Part shown: positions 42,001 through 53,171 of the stretch, in pieces | How positions within the stretch are numbered: the first letter of the stretch is position 1 | Layout of the letters: each line of letters opens with the position of its first letter | Assembly: GCF_000003815.2 (NCBI RefSeq) | Contig: NW_023365779.1 | Location: 472,463 to 536,462, forward strand | From: Branchiostoma floridae | Taxonomy: Eukaryota; Chordata; Leptocardii; Amphioxiformes; Branchiostomatidae | Direction of reading: 5' to 3' | Length of the DNA: 64,000 nucleotides | Translations under genes and position numbers: made by a program | Notes under the pieces: generated by a model | Seen by the model: the letters and a program-made list of their open reading frames with translations, nothing else | Told to the model about the DNA's origin: nothing | The model's database searches: none

Positions 42001-42471
42001 TTGTAGTCTCCAACTTCCAAGCAGACATGTCAGCTTGTCCAAGTAGGGACAAATAAGTTTCCATGGGATTTCTGTCCTTTGTAGTCTATTCAGTTATCTG
42101 CCTGCCAGTTGGTTCACTCCTATTACTCAAGTCCCCTATTAGTATTTGACCAAGCCAGAGTCTGGTAGAGACTGGGATAATTGCAGATGAAATGTGATGG
42201 GCAAATAGTGTATGGCAAAAATATTGTATATAATTTCTAAAGCCTGTTTGTCAGTGCACAATGACGGAGACTGATGATAGGTTTAGATAGTGTGTGATGA
42301 TAAAATACTTTCTTAAATATCATCCATGATAAAAGCTGCTTGTAACTGATCAACTTGTACACAGGACAGTTGACCAATGTTCAATCACAAGGCCACAATT
42401 GTATATCTGTTATTTATCTGTTTACCCTTTAGAAATCCTAACTGTCATTGTTGATATGTTTATCCAATAAA
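39006..42471 (+). ncRNA. Possible spliced non-coding transcript inside the CACTA-like element
   Basis: Candidate exons: one ending at 39250 (CTTCG|GTGAGTAG), 39873-40003 (acceptor TATGCCTCCAG|, donor TAG|GTAAGCC) and one from 41114 (ATCATGTAG|GAACTG) to a polyadenylation signal AATAAA at 42466-42471, with an earlier AATAAA at 41711. The middle exon is closed in all three frames, so the product would be non-coding or a UTR. The start would lie in the promoter-like duplicated segment. Speculative without transcript data. Confidence 0.3.
40240..41000. repeat. Imperfect fold-back region
   Basis: CCGTATCACACAGGC near 40265 and GCCTGTGTGATACAGC near 40809 face each other, as do GGGTGATCCGACCCG (40558) and CGGGTCGGATCGC (40949). 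It probably represents nested inverted repeats of a MITE. No coding content. Confidence 0.5.
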
Positions 42472-42984
42472 TAATGCTGAGTTTGGCCACAAATCGTGTT
42501 ATGATTCAAAATCATGGGTAATTCTGGGGAGTAATCGGTTAACTACCGGCTAAATGTGGGTAAAGGGGGGCATATGATATTATTCTGGTAAAGGTTGTAT
42601 AAATCCAAGGTAAATACAGCTAAATGTGGGTAAAGGGGGATAAATATAGCATTGAATATTCTGGTAAAGGTATGTATAAATCCAAGGTAAATATGGGTAA
42701 ATACAGCTATATGAGAAATACTCCACATGGTAAATGTCGGTAAATGCGCAAAATATATGAGAAATACCTCGTACGGTAAATCTCGGTAAACGCATATTTA
42801 CACGAACCTGGTAAATGTGGGTAAATCAGGCAAACATTACCCGCTATACCATGCGGGTAAATACCTGGTATATTTGCACCTTTACCGGCGGGTAAATGTC
42901 GATAAATCCCTGGTAAATCTAAACTTTACCCGGCTATACATCGCATTTACCAATGGGGTAAATTCGACTTTTCATGCAGTGGTA

Positions 42985-43990
42985 CTAACTAGTAGCTACC
43001 CCCCGTCACACCACCTAACGACTCCCTCTCCTGTACCCCCTAACTCTCCTGTACCCCCCCCCCCCCCACACACACACCCACCCCCGACACGTATACAAGC
43101 CAGTAATACAATGTTCAGCATCATCATCATCGGGGGCTGCTTGCCCGGACCAAGTCCACCCTCTCCTTCCAATACAATGTTACTCGTCTCCTGCCATCGA
43201 TCGCTCCCTATGATGAATTTCCACCCCTGATTAAAGACTGCCGTTACTAACGAACCCAGCAGAAACAATCGCTTATGGGTCAGGGAGCCTTGTTTTTCAT
43301 CACACGTGTCCCCCACGCTTGATAGCGTGTATAGTTTTAAAGAATGCTTGCAGATAGATGTGCAAAATTTAGGTGTGACTGGTGGTTCAGTGTAATATAA
43401 TCAGCTGTTGCGTGCCTGCGAAGCTGACCAGTGTGTTATACCGGCTATATAACAATACAGCAGACTGCAATGTTGTTTTAGTATGTCCATGTATGTATGT
43501 ACATGTGTATGAAATGTGCATGAAATAAACCATTCTTATAAATATGAACTTTCAAGTTATTAATTGATACGAAGCTGAAATAGGCAGGCCGCTTTTCATT
43601 GAGCTGACCTTTAGTGATGCAACGTTCTGCTTAAACGGAATTCGTCTCGCTATCATTTTGGAAAGGTCTCTTAGGGACATGCCTTTAAAAATCACTTAAG
43701 GTTTTCGCGTAAGGATACATCACTGGTTAAAGTACCTGGCATTAAAAAAATAATCCCTACTTGATTGCTATCTTGTAGTCAGATACTGGGAAACTGCAAT
43801 GACGTTGTTTAGTCTTTCCATATTTGGTCGGCGTGGGAATGTCACGTGACATCCCTTCAATCACGACCGCGTTCTTCGTAATCCCAGCTTTCCATGATCG
43901 GTCCGTAAACTGGCGGCGCCGTCGTAATGTCCGTTGGTCGTAAACCGGCCATACTGTCGTAAAACGTTGGTACCATAAACTACGGTTAGG
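42985..43990. other. Intergenic stretch upstream of gene 2
   Basis: C-rich and CA-rich low-complexity DNA (43040-43090), a repeat fragment near 43100-43220, and a segment near 43565-43625 related to 1350-1440. No exon recognised. Confidence 0.45.
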
Positions 43991-44009
43991 CGAGGGTCTG
44001 ACCAAACTG

Positions 44010-44530
44010 GGTCAGTGCAGGCCCGTGACATGGCGCACAGGTAGCGGAGCGCGGTACCACCTAAGGTCTAACACAAGGTGTGACTCTCACCTGTCTCAGT
44101 GTAACACCTGTGCAAGGACCACCTTTCGTGCACCTGTCCATCGCACCGGAGTTTGGCAGAGATGTGTTACCCGCTGGCTTTCTAGTTTCGGAACTTCTCC
44201 TTTTTAGCCTGGCTGAGTATCGTGGGAGGCTGTGCGAGTTTTTTTTTCCTGCAGACCTGTCTTGATGTTCACCTGTGCAGGTATCTCCTCTCCTAGCGCA
44301 CACCTGCAGATGTCACCTGTGTAAAGCTCAACTTGTCGACTCTACTCACCGTCCCGGGGTTGTGTAAAGACAGGTTCCGTGTAGTTTCCCTGCGGAACTC
44401 CTGCTACTCGGTGAGCCACCCGGAGTATTGAGTGCGCCCGTGTGAGGAAAATCCACCCCTGGCGTTCTCTCTAGCATCTGTCACCCTACAACAAACCCGC
44501 CCGGGCGGCCCTCTGCTCTTTCTTGCACAG
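44010..44530 (+). promoter_or_regulatory. CpG-rich promoter / leader exon of nicotinic receptor gene 2
   Basis: GC-rich sequence with many ACCTG motifs and no long open frame, ending in a consensus donor TTGCACAG|GTAGGTG (exon end 44530). The next plus-strand acceptor with coding follows at 47241. The transcription start could not be placed. Linking this leader to gene 2 is inference from position and strand. Confidence 0.4.
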
Positions 44531-44940
44531 GTAGGTGAAAAAAACATTTTCTACTAGAAGCTCCGAGCAATAAGAAACAAATAAAGAGCGAAATGAAAAG
44601 GACAGAATCCAACGAATTTCACACTTAAATATTTGTTCTCAACGATTGCTTCACGTCTATTGGTATCAGAGAAATAAGCAATGAGCGACCGTTGAGATAA
44701 AACGTATTGACAGATTGATCAGCGAATTTTATACATAAGGCTTAACTCTAAGTGTTTTCGTCTGTTAATGCTAGAAAGATTTCCTTACTTAAGCTTCATT
44801 TTGGAGTTTTTATTTTATTTGCTCTGTCTCTCTGTGTGAAATGTTACAACAACATAAAAACGCCAGAGAAAAAAAGGCAAAACAAGCTTTACCCTACAAC
44901 TGGAGACCAATGTAATCTGGAAAGTCATAATTGTCTTCTA

Positions 44941-46536
44941 AGGGACCGTACGATATTTATCGGGGGGGGGGGGGGGAGGGCTGGTGCATTGGAAGTCCGA
45001 TCAAAAATTTTTTTGATGGCCCTCCCCCCCATCTCAAAAAAATCTAACGTGACCCTCCCCCTCCACCTCAAAAAAATCAACATGGCCCTCCTCCCAGATA
45101 TCCAGATACCCCGACAGGCATAATCAAACGGGGAGAAAAACCACCGATAAAATAATCTTAATAAACCCCAGGGCACAAGGGCGCCCGTGTTCTCCCCAGG
45201 ATTTTTTCCCAGCGTCGGGGCAGGGGTCCGGGGGGGCATGCTCCCCCGGGAAAATTTGGATTTTCAAACCCTCTAAAACAGAATTTCCTGCAATTTGAGA
45301 GGAAAATTATGCCCTTGAGATTGGATGCCGGTTGCCTTTTTTACTCCCGTTTTTCAGTAATCGACGTCCGCCCTCCCCCAAAAATATGTTATAACTATAA
45401 GCTCGGGGAATCAGCAGTCCGTGATCGGGTATTATTTGTCCAGTCATGTCTATATGAAAATTTTGGGTTTTTGATGCTTTCAAACAGGGCTCTAGCCAGT
45501 GAGTTCGTCAGCCCATGGAAAAATCCTGCCAATTTTTTTCCGACATTGAATAAAGAATGCCTACCTCGTGCGATCGATGTTGCGCCCTCCCGCATCAAAT
45601 GCTAGTAGTTTTTCCAGAGGATAAAATAACGGCGCCATCACACCTTGCGTTTTTTTTCTATTTTGCCCGATGATTTTACTAAAATTTATCATTTATCGAA
45701 TCGGTCGGGTTTTACAAGGCCGCGCCGTCATTTTCCACGAGCGTGCGTTTGTTTCGTGCGACCTCAGGTAACCCCGTTTTCGGCGTGAAATCTTTGGCTC
45801 ACCGCTGGATTTCTTTTTACATAGAGACCAAGAACGTTAAACATTATACGAAGGACGGTGATCTGCTGCGTCTTTGGCAGTGATCAGTGCCGGTGTAGCC
45901 TTGAAGGAGTAGCCAGAAAAGACGTCCTAACGTGCTGGGCGCTGCGATCGACAGTCCGTCTGGGGAGGGGGGCGTGCCGCGCCATGTGCCACAGACGACA
46001 ATGCCAGTGCACAGCCGACTTGATCGACGCTTAAAAACAATATTGCGGCCCCTTTTCTGCCGCAAATTTTGTCCTTTTGAAACAAAAGAAATGTTGTAAA
46101 TAAAAAATAAAGTGTATAGTTTTGGATTCTTCACATATTTACCGCGCACCGCTTTTGTAACTTAAATATTTGGGGAAACTCAGCCGATCCGAGTGCGTCT
46201 TTCCAGAAAAAATAAGTCCGGAGACGGAATGACGTATGCCTGGCGGGAGCGCTCAGGTCCAGGGCAGCGCCACTTTGGGGGACCTAGGGGGGCGAAGCCC
46301 CCGGGAAGCTCTTGCATTTTAGGCTATTCAGAAGGCTTATTTTATAAGTTTTAGGGCCATGTCAAGATATCAAAACAATAAATAGTATAAACAATTCTTT
46401 CAAAAAAATTAACATGGCCCTCCCCCCTATCTCAAAAAAATTAACATGGCCCTCCCCCCAGCTCAAAAAAAATTAACATGGCCCTCCCCCCCTAACGCAC
46501 CAGCCCTCCCCCCCTGATAAATATCGTACAGTCCCT
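44941..46536. mobile_element. 1.6-kb TIR DNA transposon, non-autonomous
   Basis: Left end AGGGACCGTACGATATTTAT followed by a G run; right end is the reverse complement of AGGGACTGTACGATATTTAT, preceded by GCACCAGCCCTCCCCCC. Subterminal ACATGGCCCTCC(CCCC)...CTCAAAAAAA units occur in direct repeat at both ends. No transposase frame found. It lies in the first intron of gene 2. Confidence 0.75.
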
Positions 46537-47240
46537 AACTTCTTTTTTGTTGTTGCCCTTTTTATCTGTTTGTTGGTGTTTCTAGTTCTAGTGTTGATAC
46601 CGCGCATCTGTACAGTTCATCCATAGTCAACAATAGGTCGGCTCTCAGTGTGCAGAAATCAAAAGAAACTCCCATTTGTCTTCTGCCGATCAAACGTGAG
46701 GTAATTACTTCAGCCTACAGACCGCACGGCACGCTTTGTTCCCTGCCTCCTGGTTGCCATGGTTTCAGTCTCCATCGTGCTAAGTATTGGAACCCTCGGC
46801 ATAAGGGCCAGGCTCAGTCTTCGTGTTTTACGTCTTGTTTTGCAACCGTTTCTAGTACAGTAGAAGCCAGCTAATTGCACAACGGATTTAAGCACACTTC
46901 TGATAATTGCACGGAATCCCCAAATCCCAAACCGGTGCGGTCCAACTGGGTGACTTCGCATTATTGCACCACCCGGATAGTTGCACGAAATACGTTGGCA
47001 AATAACATGTGCAATTATTACTTGCCTCCGCCTATTAGGAGTACAAAATTTGAAAAGAGTACAAAAAATTGGCGTAAAACACTGAGAAAGAGGCGTCCTT
47101 ACTTCTGCTTGGAGTTTAGCTCAGGGGTAGTATGCTCCTGTTCTACCAAGCAGATGTTGGGTCAAACATCTTATTGTTAGTCATATCGCTCCTCTCGTTT
47201 GTCCGAGTGCAATATTTGATTTTTTTTCACCTTTCAACAG

Positions 47241-47314
47241 ATTTCTGACGCGGAGTGATCTGACGATGAGGACTGTCATCGCAATAGTGTTCTTCGCCGT
47301 GTTCCTCCTCAACG
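47241..47314 (+). CDS. Nicotinic receptor gene 2, exon with signal peptide
   Basis: The acceptor TTTCAACAG| is followed by a 25-base leader and ATG at 47266. The 16 codons read MRTVIAIVFFAVFLLN, a compact signal peptide core, ending phase 1 at G|GTAAAT. Spliced to 62230 it continues G-VLGDFEAKQ, the expected start of a mature nicotinic subunit. The intron phase equals that at the corresponding place in the chimeric gene. Confidence 0.78.
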
Positions 47315-47679
47315 GTAAATAGTTCCACACTTCTCTACTTTCATGTAAAATTCCTGTTGTGTTTTATAAAAAACGAAAATTGACTTCAAGCAGATCAATT
47401 TCATCATTTTACAATCGCCTTGTCTTAGACGTTCAACAATAAACTCAATAAGAATTCCACTCAATGTCATGACCTTCTCGGTCTTCTCTGAGATCTAATG
47501 TCCAAGACAACAATTAGATTCGCCAGTAATATTGCCGGAAACGGGTGTGGACAATATTGAGTTTTCTGCGTGATGAGATGCCATTGATATATCACCCACC
47601 GTCAGAAGTGCGTCTTCGCCGTTTGTGTCTTTTTCGGAAGCATTACTCAAAGTAATGAACTGTTTTAACGATTTGTCGA

Positions 47680-47770
47680 TGTAGGTTAGACATCCAGGTA
47701 ATAAGATACGCGTAATGATTTTCTATGTAGGTTAGACATCAAGGTAATAAGAAACGCCAAGGTGACAGTT
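47680..47770. repeat. Long-TIR MITE family, left arms
   Basis: Two consecutive copies of GTAGGTTAGACATC(C/A)AGGTAATAAGA at 47682 and 47725, i.e. a tandem or nested insertion of the same MITE end. Confidence 0.7.
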
Positions 47771-48252
47771 ACTAAAGCTTTGAAAATGGTCAGATTTTCA
47801 TAGTTTGGCAGAACTCTCAACGAATTTCCAAGGTAAAGAACTGATTTTTTAAAACGCTTTGGGGGGAGGGGGGTTCTAATGTCTTTAAAATCATACTTGG
47901 AAATCGTGCATCACATTCTAATCATAAAACCAATCACACAAGTCTACATTGTCCTTGCTACTGTTCTATGTTTATGAATTTTGAACAAAGCTATTTGGCA
48001 GATACCTCAACGAATTTCCCAGATAAAGAACTGATTTTTTTTACAAGGGTTTCGTTGGTGTTTTTTAATGCCTTTAATTTATAAAACCATTCTTACAAAT
48101 CGTGCATCACATTCTAATCATAAAACCAAGGGAACACAAGTCTAATTCTGCCCGCTCAGCGGTTCCTCAGCAGTGCAAATGAGGTGTACAACCAGCCACC
48201 TGTCCCGACTGGGGGAGTCTAATACCCACAAGAACGTTTGTGGAACCATAAC

Positions 48253-48957
48253 CCTGCTATAAAACTCCCATTCCTGCTATAAAACTCTCATTCCTGCTAT
48301 AAAACTCTCATCCCTGCTATAAAACTCTCATTCCTGCTATAAAACTCTCATCCCTGCTATAAAACTCTCATCCCTGCTATAAAACTCTCATTCCTGCTAT
48401 AAAACTCCCATTCCTGCTATAAAACTCTCATTCCTGCTATAAAACTCTCATTCCTGCTATAAAACTCTCTTTCCTGCTATAAAACTCCCATTCCTGCTAT
48501 AAAACTCCCATTTCTGCTATAAAACTCCCATTCCTGCTATAAAACTCCCATTCAGAACGATAAAACTCTCATTCCTGCTATAAAACTCCCATTCCTGCTA
48601 TAAAACTCTCTTTCCTGCTATAAAACTCTCATTCCTGCTATAAAACTCCTATTCCTGCTATAAAACTCTCATTCCTGCTATAAAACTCTCTTTCCTGCTA
48701 TAAAACTCTCTTTCCTGCTATAAAACTCTCATTCCTGCTATAAAACTCCTATTCCTGCTATAAAACTCTCTTTCCTGCTATAAAACTCTCTTTCCTGCTA
48801 TAAAACTCTCTTTCCTGCTATAAAACTCTCATTCCTGCTATAAAACTCTCATTCCTGCTATAAAACTCTCATTCCTGCTATAAAACTCCCATTCCGGCTA
48901 TAAAACTCTCATTCCTGCTATAAAACTCCCATTCCTGCTATAAAACTCCCATTCCGT
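48253..48957. repeat. 20-bp TATAAAA-containing minisatellite, about 35 copies
   Basis: Unit CTGCTATAAAACTC(C/T)CATTC, 20 bp, with T/C and A/T variants and one interrupted unit (CAGAACGATAAAACTC near 48553). Each unit carries a TATA-box-like TATAAAA. It lies in intron 1 of gene 2. Confidence 0.96.
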
Positions 48958-49239
48958 GTAAAACACGAGGAGAGAAGATCATAATCCCGGTGGCGGATCG
49001 ATCCGCAGTGCGGGGAAGATCACGTCACCGTGACGTGACAGGATGTTTGGGAGCCGTTTGTTTGTCATGTCAAGTTTTCTCTGCCAAGTTCAAGTTTTAA
49101 TTATATAGAATGGGTTTATTTTCCGGAAATCTCTTTGTTAGGAGGTTTAGATTGGTTCTGATGATTTACTGAGCCGTTGGCATGGGTACGAGGGTGATCA
49201 GAGTTTGGGTCAAATATAAAGTCATATTTGGTTGGCTGC

Positions 49240-49430
49240 ACATCGGTCATTTACGTTACATTATACGTATATAACCAGCTGAAAACGGTATAAATGCACT
49301 TCGAAGTACAAACGGGGAGAAGAATTGATTCGCATTGCAGATACACCTGTGATCTGAAAAATGCGTTTAGATGTCTGGTCTCCGGTTTTTTTGTCATGTT
49401 CAAGTTTTCATTGTGCAGAACTCAAGAAGA
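49240..49430 (+). repeat. Diverged intronic unit, copy 1 of 4
   Basis: Blocks TATATAACCAGCTGAAAACGG, GGGGAGAAGAATTGATTCG and ATGCGTTTAGATGTCTGGTC recur at 49600-49760, 50730-50910 and 51410-51610. The larger repeated unit (about 500-650 bp) also includes GTAGCCAAGTTAAAG and CCGAGCACATTG. Confidence 0.75.
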
Positions 49431-49599
49431 TCATCATAAAGTTATTGAATGATTGCTAATATTTGCTCAGCAGTGGTTAGGGTTAGGGTTTATGGCATTG
49501 GCGATTTGATTTTGGGACGTATCTGAAGTCATTTGAATCCAGTTGGCATTAAGCTTCCATCTATGTCCATCTGGTATATTGTCTATCTATGTATGTATG

Positions 49600-49760
49600 T
49601 GCAGTATCGCATGTATATAACACAGCTGAAAAGCGGTCTAATTGTACATCAAACTACAACGAAGTAAAGAATGGATTCTCATTGCAATCAAATAACCGTG
49701 ACCCGGAAATGCGTTTAGATGGCTGGTCGCCATTTTCTTTGTCAAGGTCAGATTCTTATT
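49600..49760 (+). repeat. Diverged intronic unit, copy 2 of 4
   Basis: ATATAACACAGCTGAAAAGCG, AATGCGTTTAGATGGCTGGTC. The following shared part is interrupted by two MITEs (49948-50146 and 50156-50383). Confidence 0.72.
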
Positions 49761-49947
49761 ACGTAGAAGGACGTAATTCCCAGGGAAAGCGTATCTCGGG
49801 AAGGTGAGACGATCACTCAGCAGTTTCGTGATGAATCTGCTGTGCAGTGGATAGGCACGGGTCCCGGGGAGTGGTGATTGGATTTTGGGACACATCTGAG
49901 GTGATAGTCAAACCCAGTAGCCAAGTTAAAGTTTCCCGAGCACATTG

Positions 49948-50146
49948 TTAATGCAGAAATGTTCGCGGTGGATTAATGTTCGCGGCGGCCGCCTCACCGC
50001 GAATTTAAAACCACCGCGAACATTTTTTCTATAACAGTAAGAGACTTTAGTGCATGGTGCTACCGCGAAATTAAAACCACCGCGAAAAGTCCATTTTCCC
50101 GCTACCGCGAAATTAAATCCCCGCGAACTTAAATACATTTACAGTA
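49948..50146. repeat. MITE, TIR TACTGTAAATGC family, copy 2
   Basis: Flanked by TTG on both sides (49945-49947 and 50147-50149). Sibling units (for example CACATTGGCCATGTAC near 50737) show the pre-insertion site CACATTGGCCATG, confirming the boundaries. Confidence 0.82.
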
Positions 50147-50155
50147 TTGGCCATG

Positions 50156-50383
50156 TAACGCTAGTTCACCTTTCTCCGCGGGGTAACCTATATCCGTTGT
50201 ATTTTGAAGCAAGGTATTTTTATTTATTGTATCAACTTAACGACCGGTAGTTTCAAAGACTTATTATTTTAAATATCTCAATTTCAAACCATACAGTGTC
50301 CATTGACTCTATAGCTCTAAATACCTTTTTTTTTTCAATACAGCGAATATAGGTTACACGAGAATAAAGGTGAACTAGCGTTA
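50156..50383. repeat. MITE, TIR TAACGCTAGTTCACCTT, copy 2
   Basis: Ends TAACGCTAGTTCACCTTTCT and AATAAAGGTGAACTAGCGTTA. Inserted ten bases from the preceding MITE. Same family as 2768-2988. Confidence 0.82.
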
Positions 50384-50729
50384 TATGTTCATCCTCATCA
50401 GTCACTGGGTTTTTTTAATATCCCTTTGTAGCAGCGTTTCCATGCAGGCTCTACATGGCCGGCTGTCAGAAAAGGCCAGCAATCAGCGACCCAGTACAAA
50501 AAGAAATGGCCAGCAAAAGTGCCAAAAAAGGCCATAGACAGCCTGCTATGGAGGCTAGGATTCTGCATCTATAGTCTGGAAAGTCCACAGACAAATATGA
50601 GGTGATATTCGCAACCAGTAGCCAAGTTAAAGGTTCCTGCGCACATTGTCCGTATATATGTACAAACATAGACACATCTGAAGTGGTATTGGAACCCAGT
50701 AACCAAGTTAAACTATCCCGAGCACATTG

Positions 50730-50910
50730 GCCATGTACATGTAGACCATATTTCACGTATATTACCAGCTTATATGCGTTCTAAATGCGCAGCAAATTAC
50801 AGACTGGGAGAGAATCGATTGACATTGCAGCAGAGGTCATCTAACCGTGACCTGGTAGGATATCATGTTACCGTTTTCTCTGCCAAGATCAAGTTTTCAT
50901 TACACGAAAT
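50730..50910 (+). repeat. Diverged intronic unit, copy 3 of 4
   Basis: ATATTACCAGCTTATATGCG, AGAGAATCGATTGACATTGCAG, CTCTGCCAAGATCAAGTTTT; followed by the GGTACGAGGG-type block and a G run (50991-51010). Confidence 0.7.
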
Positions 50911-51409
50911 GTGTTTATGTTCCGGGAATCTCTGAATCAGGGGGCTAAGATTGCTTCTTATGATTTACTCAACCGTTGGCCTGGTACCGAGGGGGGGGGG
51001 GGGGGGGGGGATCTGATTCTGGGTCAAATCTGTTAGTTCGGTTTATTTCGATCTGTGATGCATTTCTACTCTTCCTGGAGTCCAGATTAAAATGTAACAA
51101 AATACAACAACAGAAATATACAACACATTCAGACTTTTAATTAACAGGAAGCAAACATAGGTGGAACTCAAACCGGCGATAGACATACGTCAGGGTAGAA
51201 TAAGATAAATCAAATGTGTTCCAATTTATACAACAAAAAATGGCTATTTGAAACAGAAAAGTTGATAACGTCAACTAAAAAAAAGAGAGAGGTCGGAGGT
51301 CAAGCAAAATCATAGTAAATCAAAAAACAATTTGTACTGAAAATAATGAAACAATGTGGTATTTGATATCATATAGAACAAATCTAAAGTCACATTTGGT
51401 TGGCTGTTA

Positions 51410-51610
51410 AACCTTCCCAGCATATCGGTCATTTGCGTTGGTATTACACCGTATATAACCTACTGAAAAAGGGCATAAATGCATATCAAACTACAAACGG
51501 GGAGAAGAATTGATTCGTATTGCAGTCAAAATCACATAACCGTCAGCTGAAAACGCGCTTATATGTCTGGTCATCGGTTTCTAAGTCAAGGTCGTGTGTT
51601 CATTACAGAG
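51410..51610 (+). repeat. Diverged intronic unit, copy 4 of 4
   Basis: CATATCGGTCATTTGCGTT, TATATAACCTACTGAAAAAGG, GGGGAGAAGAATTGATTCG, TATGTCTGGTCATCGG. Confidence 0.72.
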
Positions 51611-51814
51611 AAGGTGGATATTGATCAGAAAAGTACGGCTCGAAACGTCGAGATTATCACTTAAAGATATGAATGAGTTTCTAAGTCTATGACATGTTTG
51701 GCAGAAGGAAGGCGTGGGCGTATGGAAGAGCTGTACACTTATACAAGTCTTAGGTACAGATCTCTTTTGCATATTAATTCATAGCTAGGAAATAATAACT
51801 GCTCTCCAACAGAT

Positions 51815-51965
51815 CTCTCCAGTTCTTATGTTCAGTGTAACTGATGAAAGACACCGAAAGGCTGTTTGAAACGTCTGACTGTTTCCAAAATCATATCTAG
51901 TTGTTTGAGTAACTGCTTTTTGGCGTATCTTATTACCTGGATGTCTAACCTACATGGACGTATCT
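51815..51965. repeat. Long-TIR MITE family, right arm
   Basis: TGTTTGAAACGTCTGACTG, CCAAAATCATATCTAGTTG, and the end TTACCTGGATGTCTAACCTA. The left arm is lost. Confidence 0.72.
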
Positions 51966-52330
51966 TGGGTACAGGTGCAGTGGTTTAGGTACAGGTCCGG
52001 ACCTGTGCCTGCCGCCTTGACAAGTTTAACAGGCATCTGTACAGGAACAGGTACAGGGGTTAGGCACTTAGAACAATGATTGCATTATGAGGTAGATATA
52101 AATTCAGTTTCAGGTCCTGTAGGGGTTATTTCAAACGAATCATCTCGATCGGGTAAATGTCTACATATAGGAATGAGGCACAGGAAATCAGCGAAGCAGT
52201 AAGAATATAGTCTCTACAAGACTCCGGCTTGGCCGAATAGCAATTGGGGACTTTGGCCCAGTTAGGAAAAAAAAAGCTTAGTACGAGTTAATTGGCCCAG
52301 GGGTGAACTGACTGGTCCTATAGCCAGTTA

Positions 52331-53168
52331 GGCCATGTTGATTTGATCATATGGATGACATCCTCTGGGAGCTCCAAAATTGATGCGAGCGAGCGAATAA
52401 AAAAAAAGTTTGGCCAAAAAAAAAAGTTGCCTCCAGTATGAAATCAAAGTGGCCAGGAAGGTTGAACATAGGACTAAACACACATAGTATGGTATACCAA
52501 CAGTTAGGTGTAGGGACCAGTACATTATACGGGTGCAAGACATTTTTTTTCTTTTAGGACCAATCCGAAAAAAACAGACCTGGAAAAAAATCAGAGGAAC
52601 AGGTTTCGCCAATTACAAAATGGACACACTATGTCGGCAGGCATTTGGGGTCTTACCGGGGGGCCAAGAAGACAACAAGAGCGAAGTCAAGTAGAGTTTA
52701 TAGTCAATTGTACCAAGTTTCTACAGTCAAAGGTACAAAGACAGTTAGGCCTTATTACTTGGAGATGGGATTTTTAAATGCTATTGGGAGTCCAATAGTC
52801 CACCAAACAGATTCCTTTGTAGCAAAACTGACTAATTACCAATGTTTTGAGTATTGCCAGTTCTCAAGTTTCCTCTGGACCTGAACGGGACCTGAATTTC
52901 TGTACTGGTACCTCCCCCTACCAACAGAAAATTTTTTTTTCTTTCTGTCCTTTCACATCTTATTAGATTTATTTTGGCATTCTATGGCATTAGACTATGA
53001 TTAATTATCTGTTTTCTGATACTTTTTTTTCAATCTACGGAATATTTGTGCTCATTTTACAGCTGCTTTGCACAATTTATTGTGTGGTGGAAAACTTTTT
53101 TTTTTTTGGAAACGGCCGAAAATTGGTGCGAGCACGGAAGTCATCCATATAATCAAATCAACATGGCC
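52331..53168. mobile_element. 838-bp PIF/Harbinger-like non-autonomous element
   Basis: TIRs start GGCCATGTTGATTTGAT and extend about 30 bp (ATATGGATGAC), inverted at the right end. Flanked by TTA on both sides (52328-52330 and 53169-53171), a TWA target duplication. The GAGCGAGCGAATAAAAAAAA subterminal block links it to 60833-61193. No transposase. Confidence 0.78.
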
Positions 53169-53171
53169 TTA

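Larger units (their letters stand above)
35511..42981. mobile_element. 7.47-kb CACTA (EnSpm)-like transposon
   Basis: Left terminus CACTGCATGAAATATCGGAT and right terminus the reverse complement of CACTGCATGAAAAGTCGAAT, about 21 of 25 matching, flanked by GTA on both sides (35508-35510 and 42982-42984). CACTG termini, a 3-bp duplication and dense subterminal TTTACC / GGTAAA repeats (35530-35650 and 42530-42975) are the signature of CACTA elements. No transposase was recognised; the 811-base gap could hide part of one. Cargo: two minisatellites, a duplicated promoter-like segment and possible spliced exons. Confidence 0.65.

Noticed and set aside
45309-46149. Open frames of about 100 codons on each strand as a possible transposase
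   Set aside because: No transposase motif, biased composition, and they lie inside a short TIR element.
48253-48957. CRISPR-like regular repeat array
   Set aside because: Head-to-tail 20-bp units with no spacers in an intron of an animal gene; the same reasoning applies to the 40-bp (3921-4510), 53-bp and 59-bp arrays.
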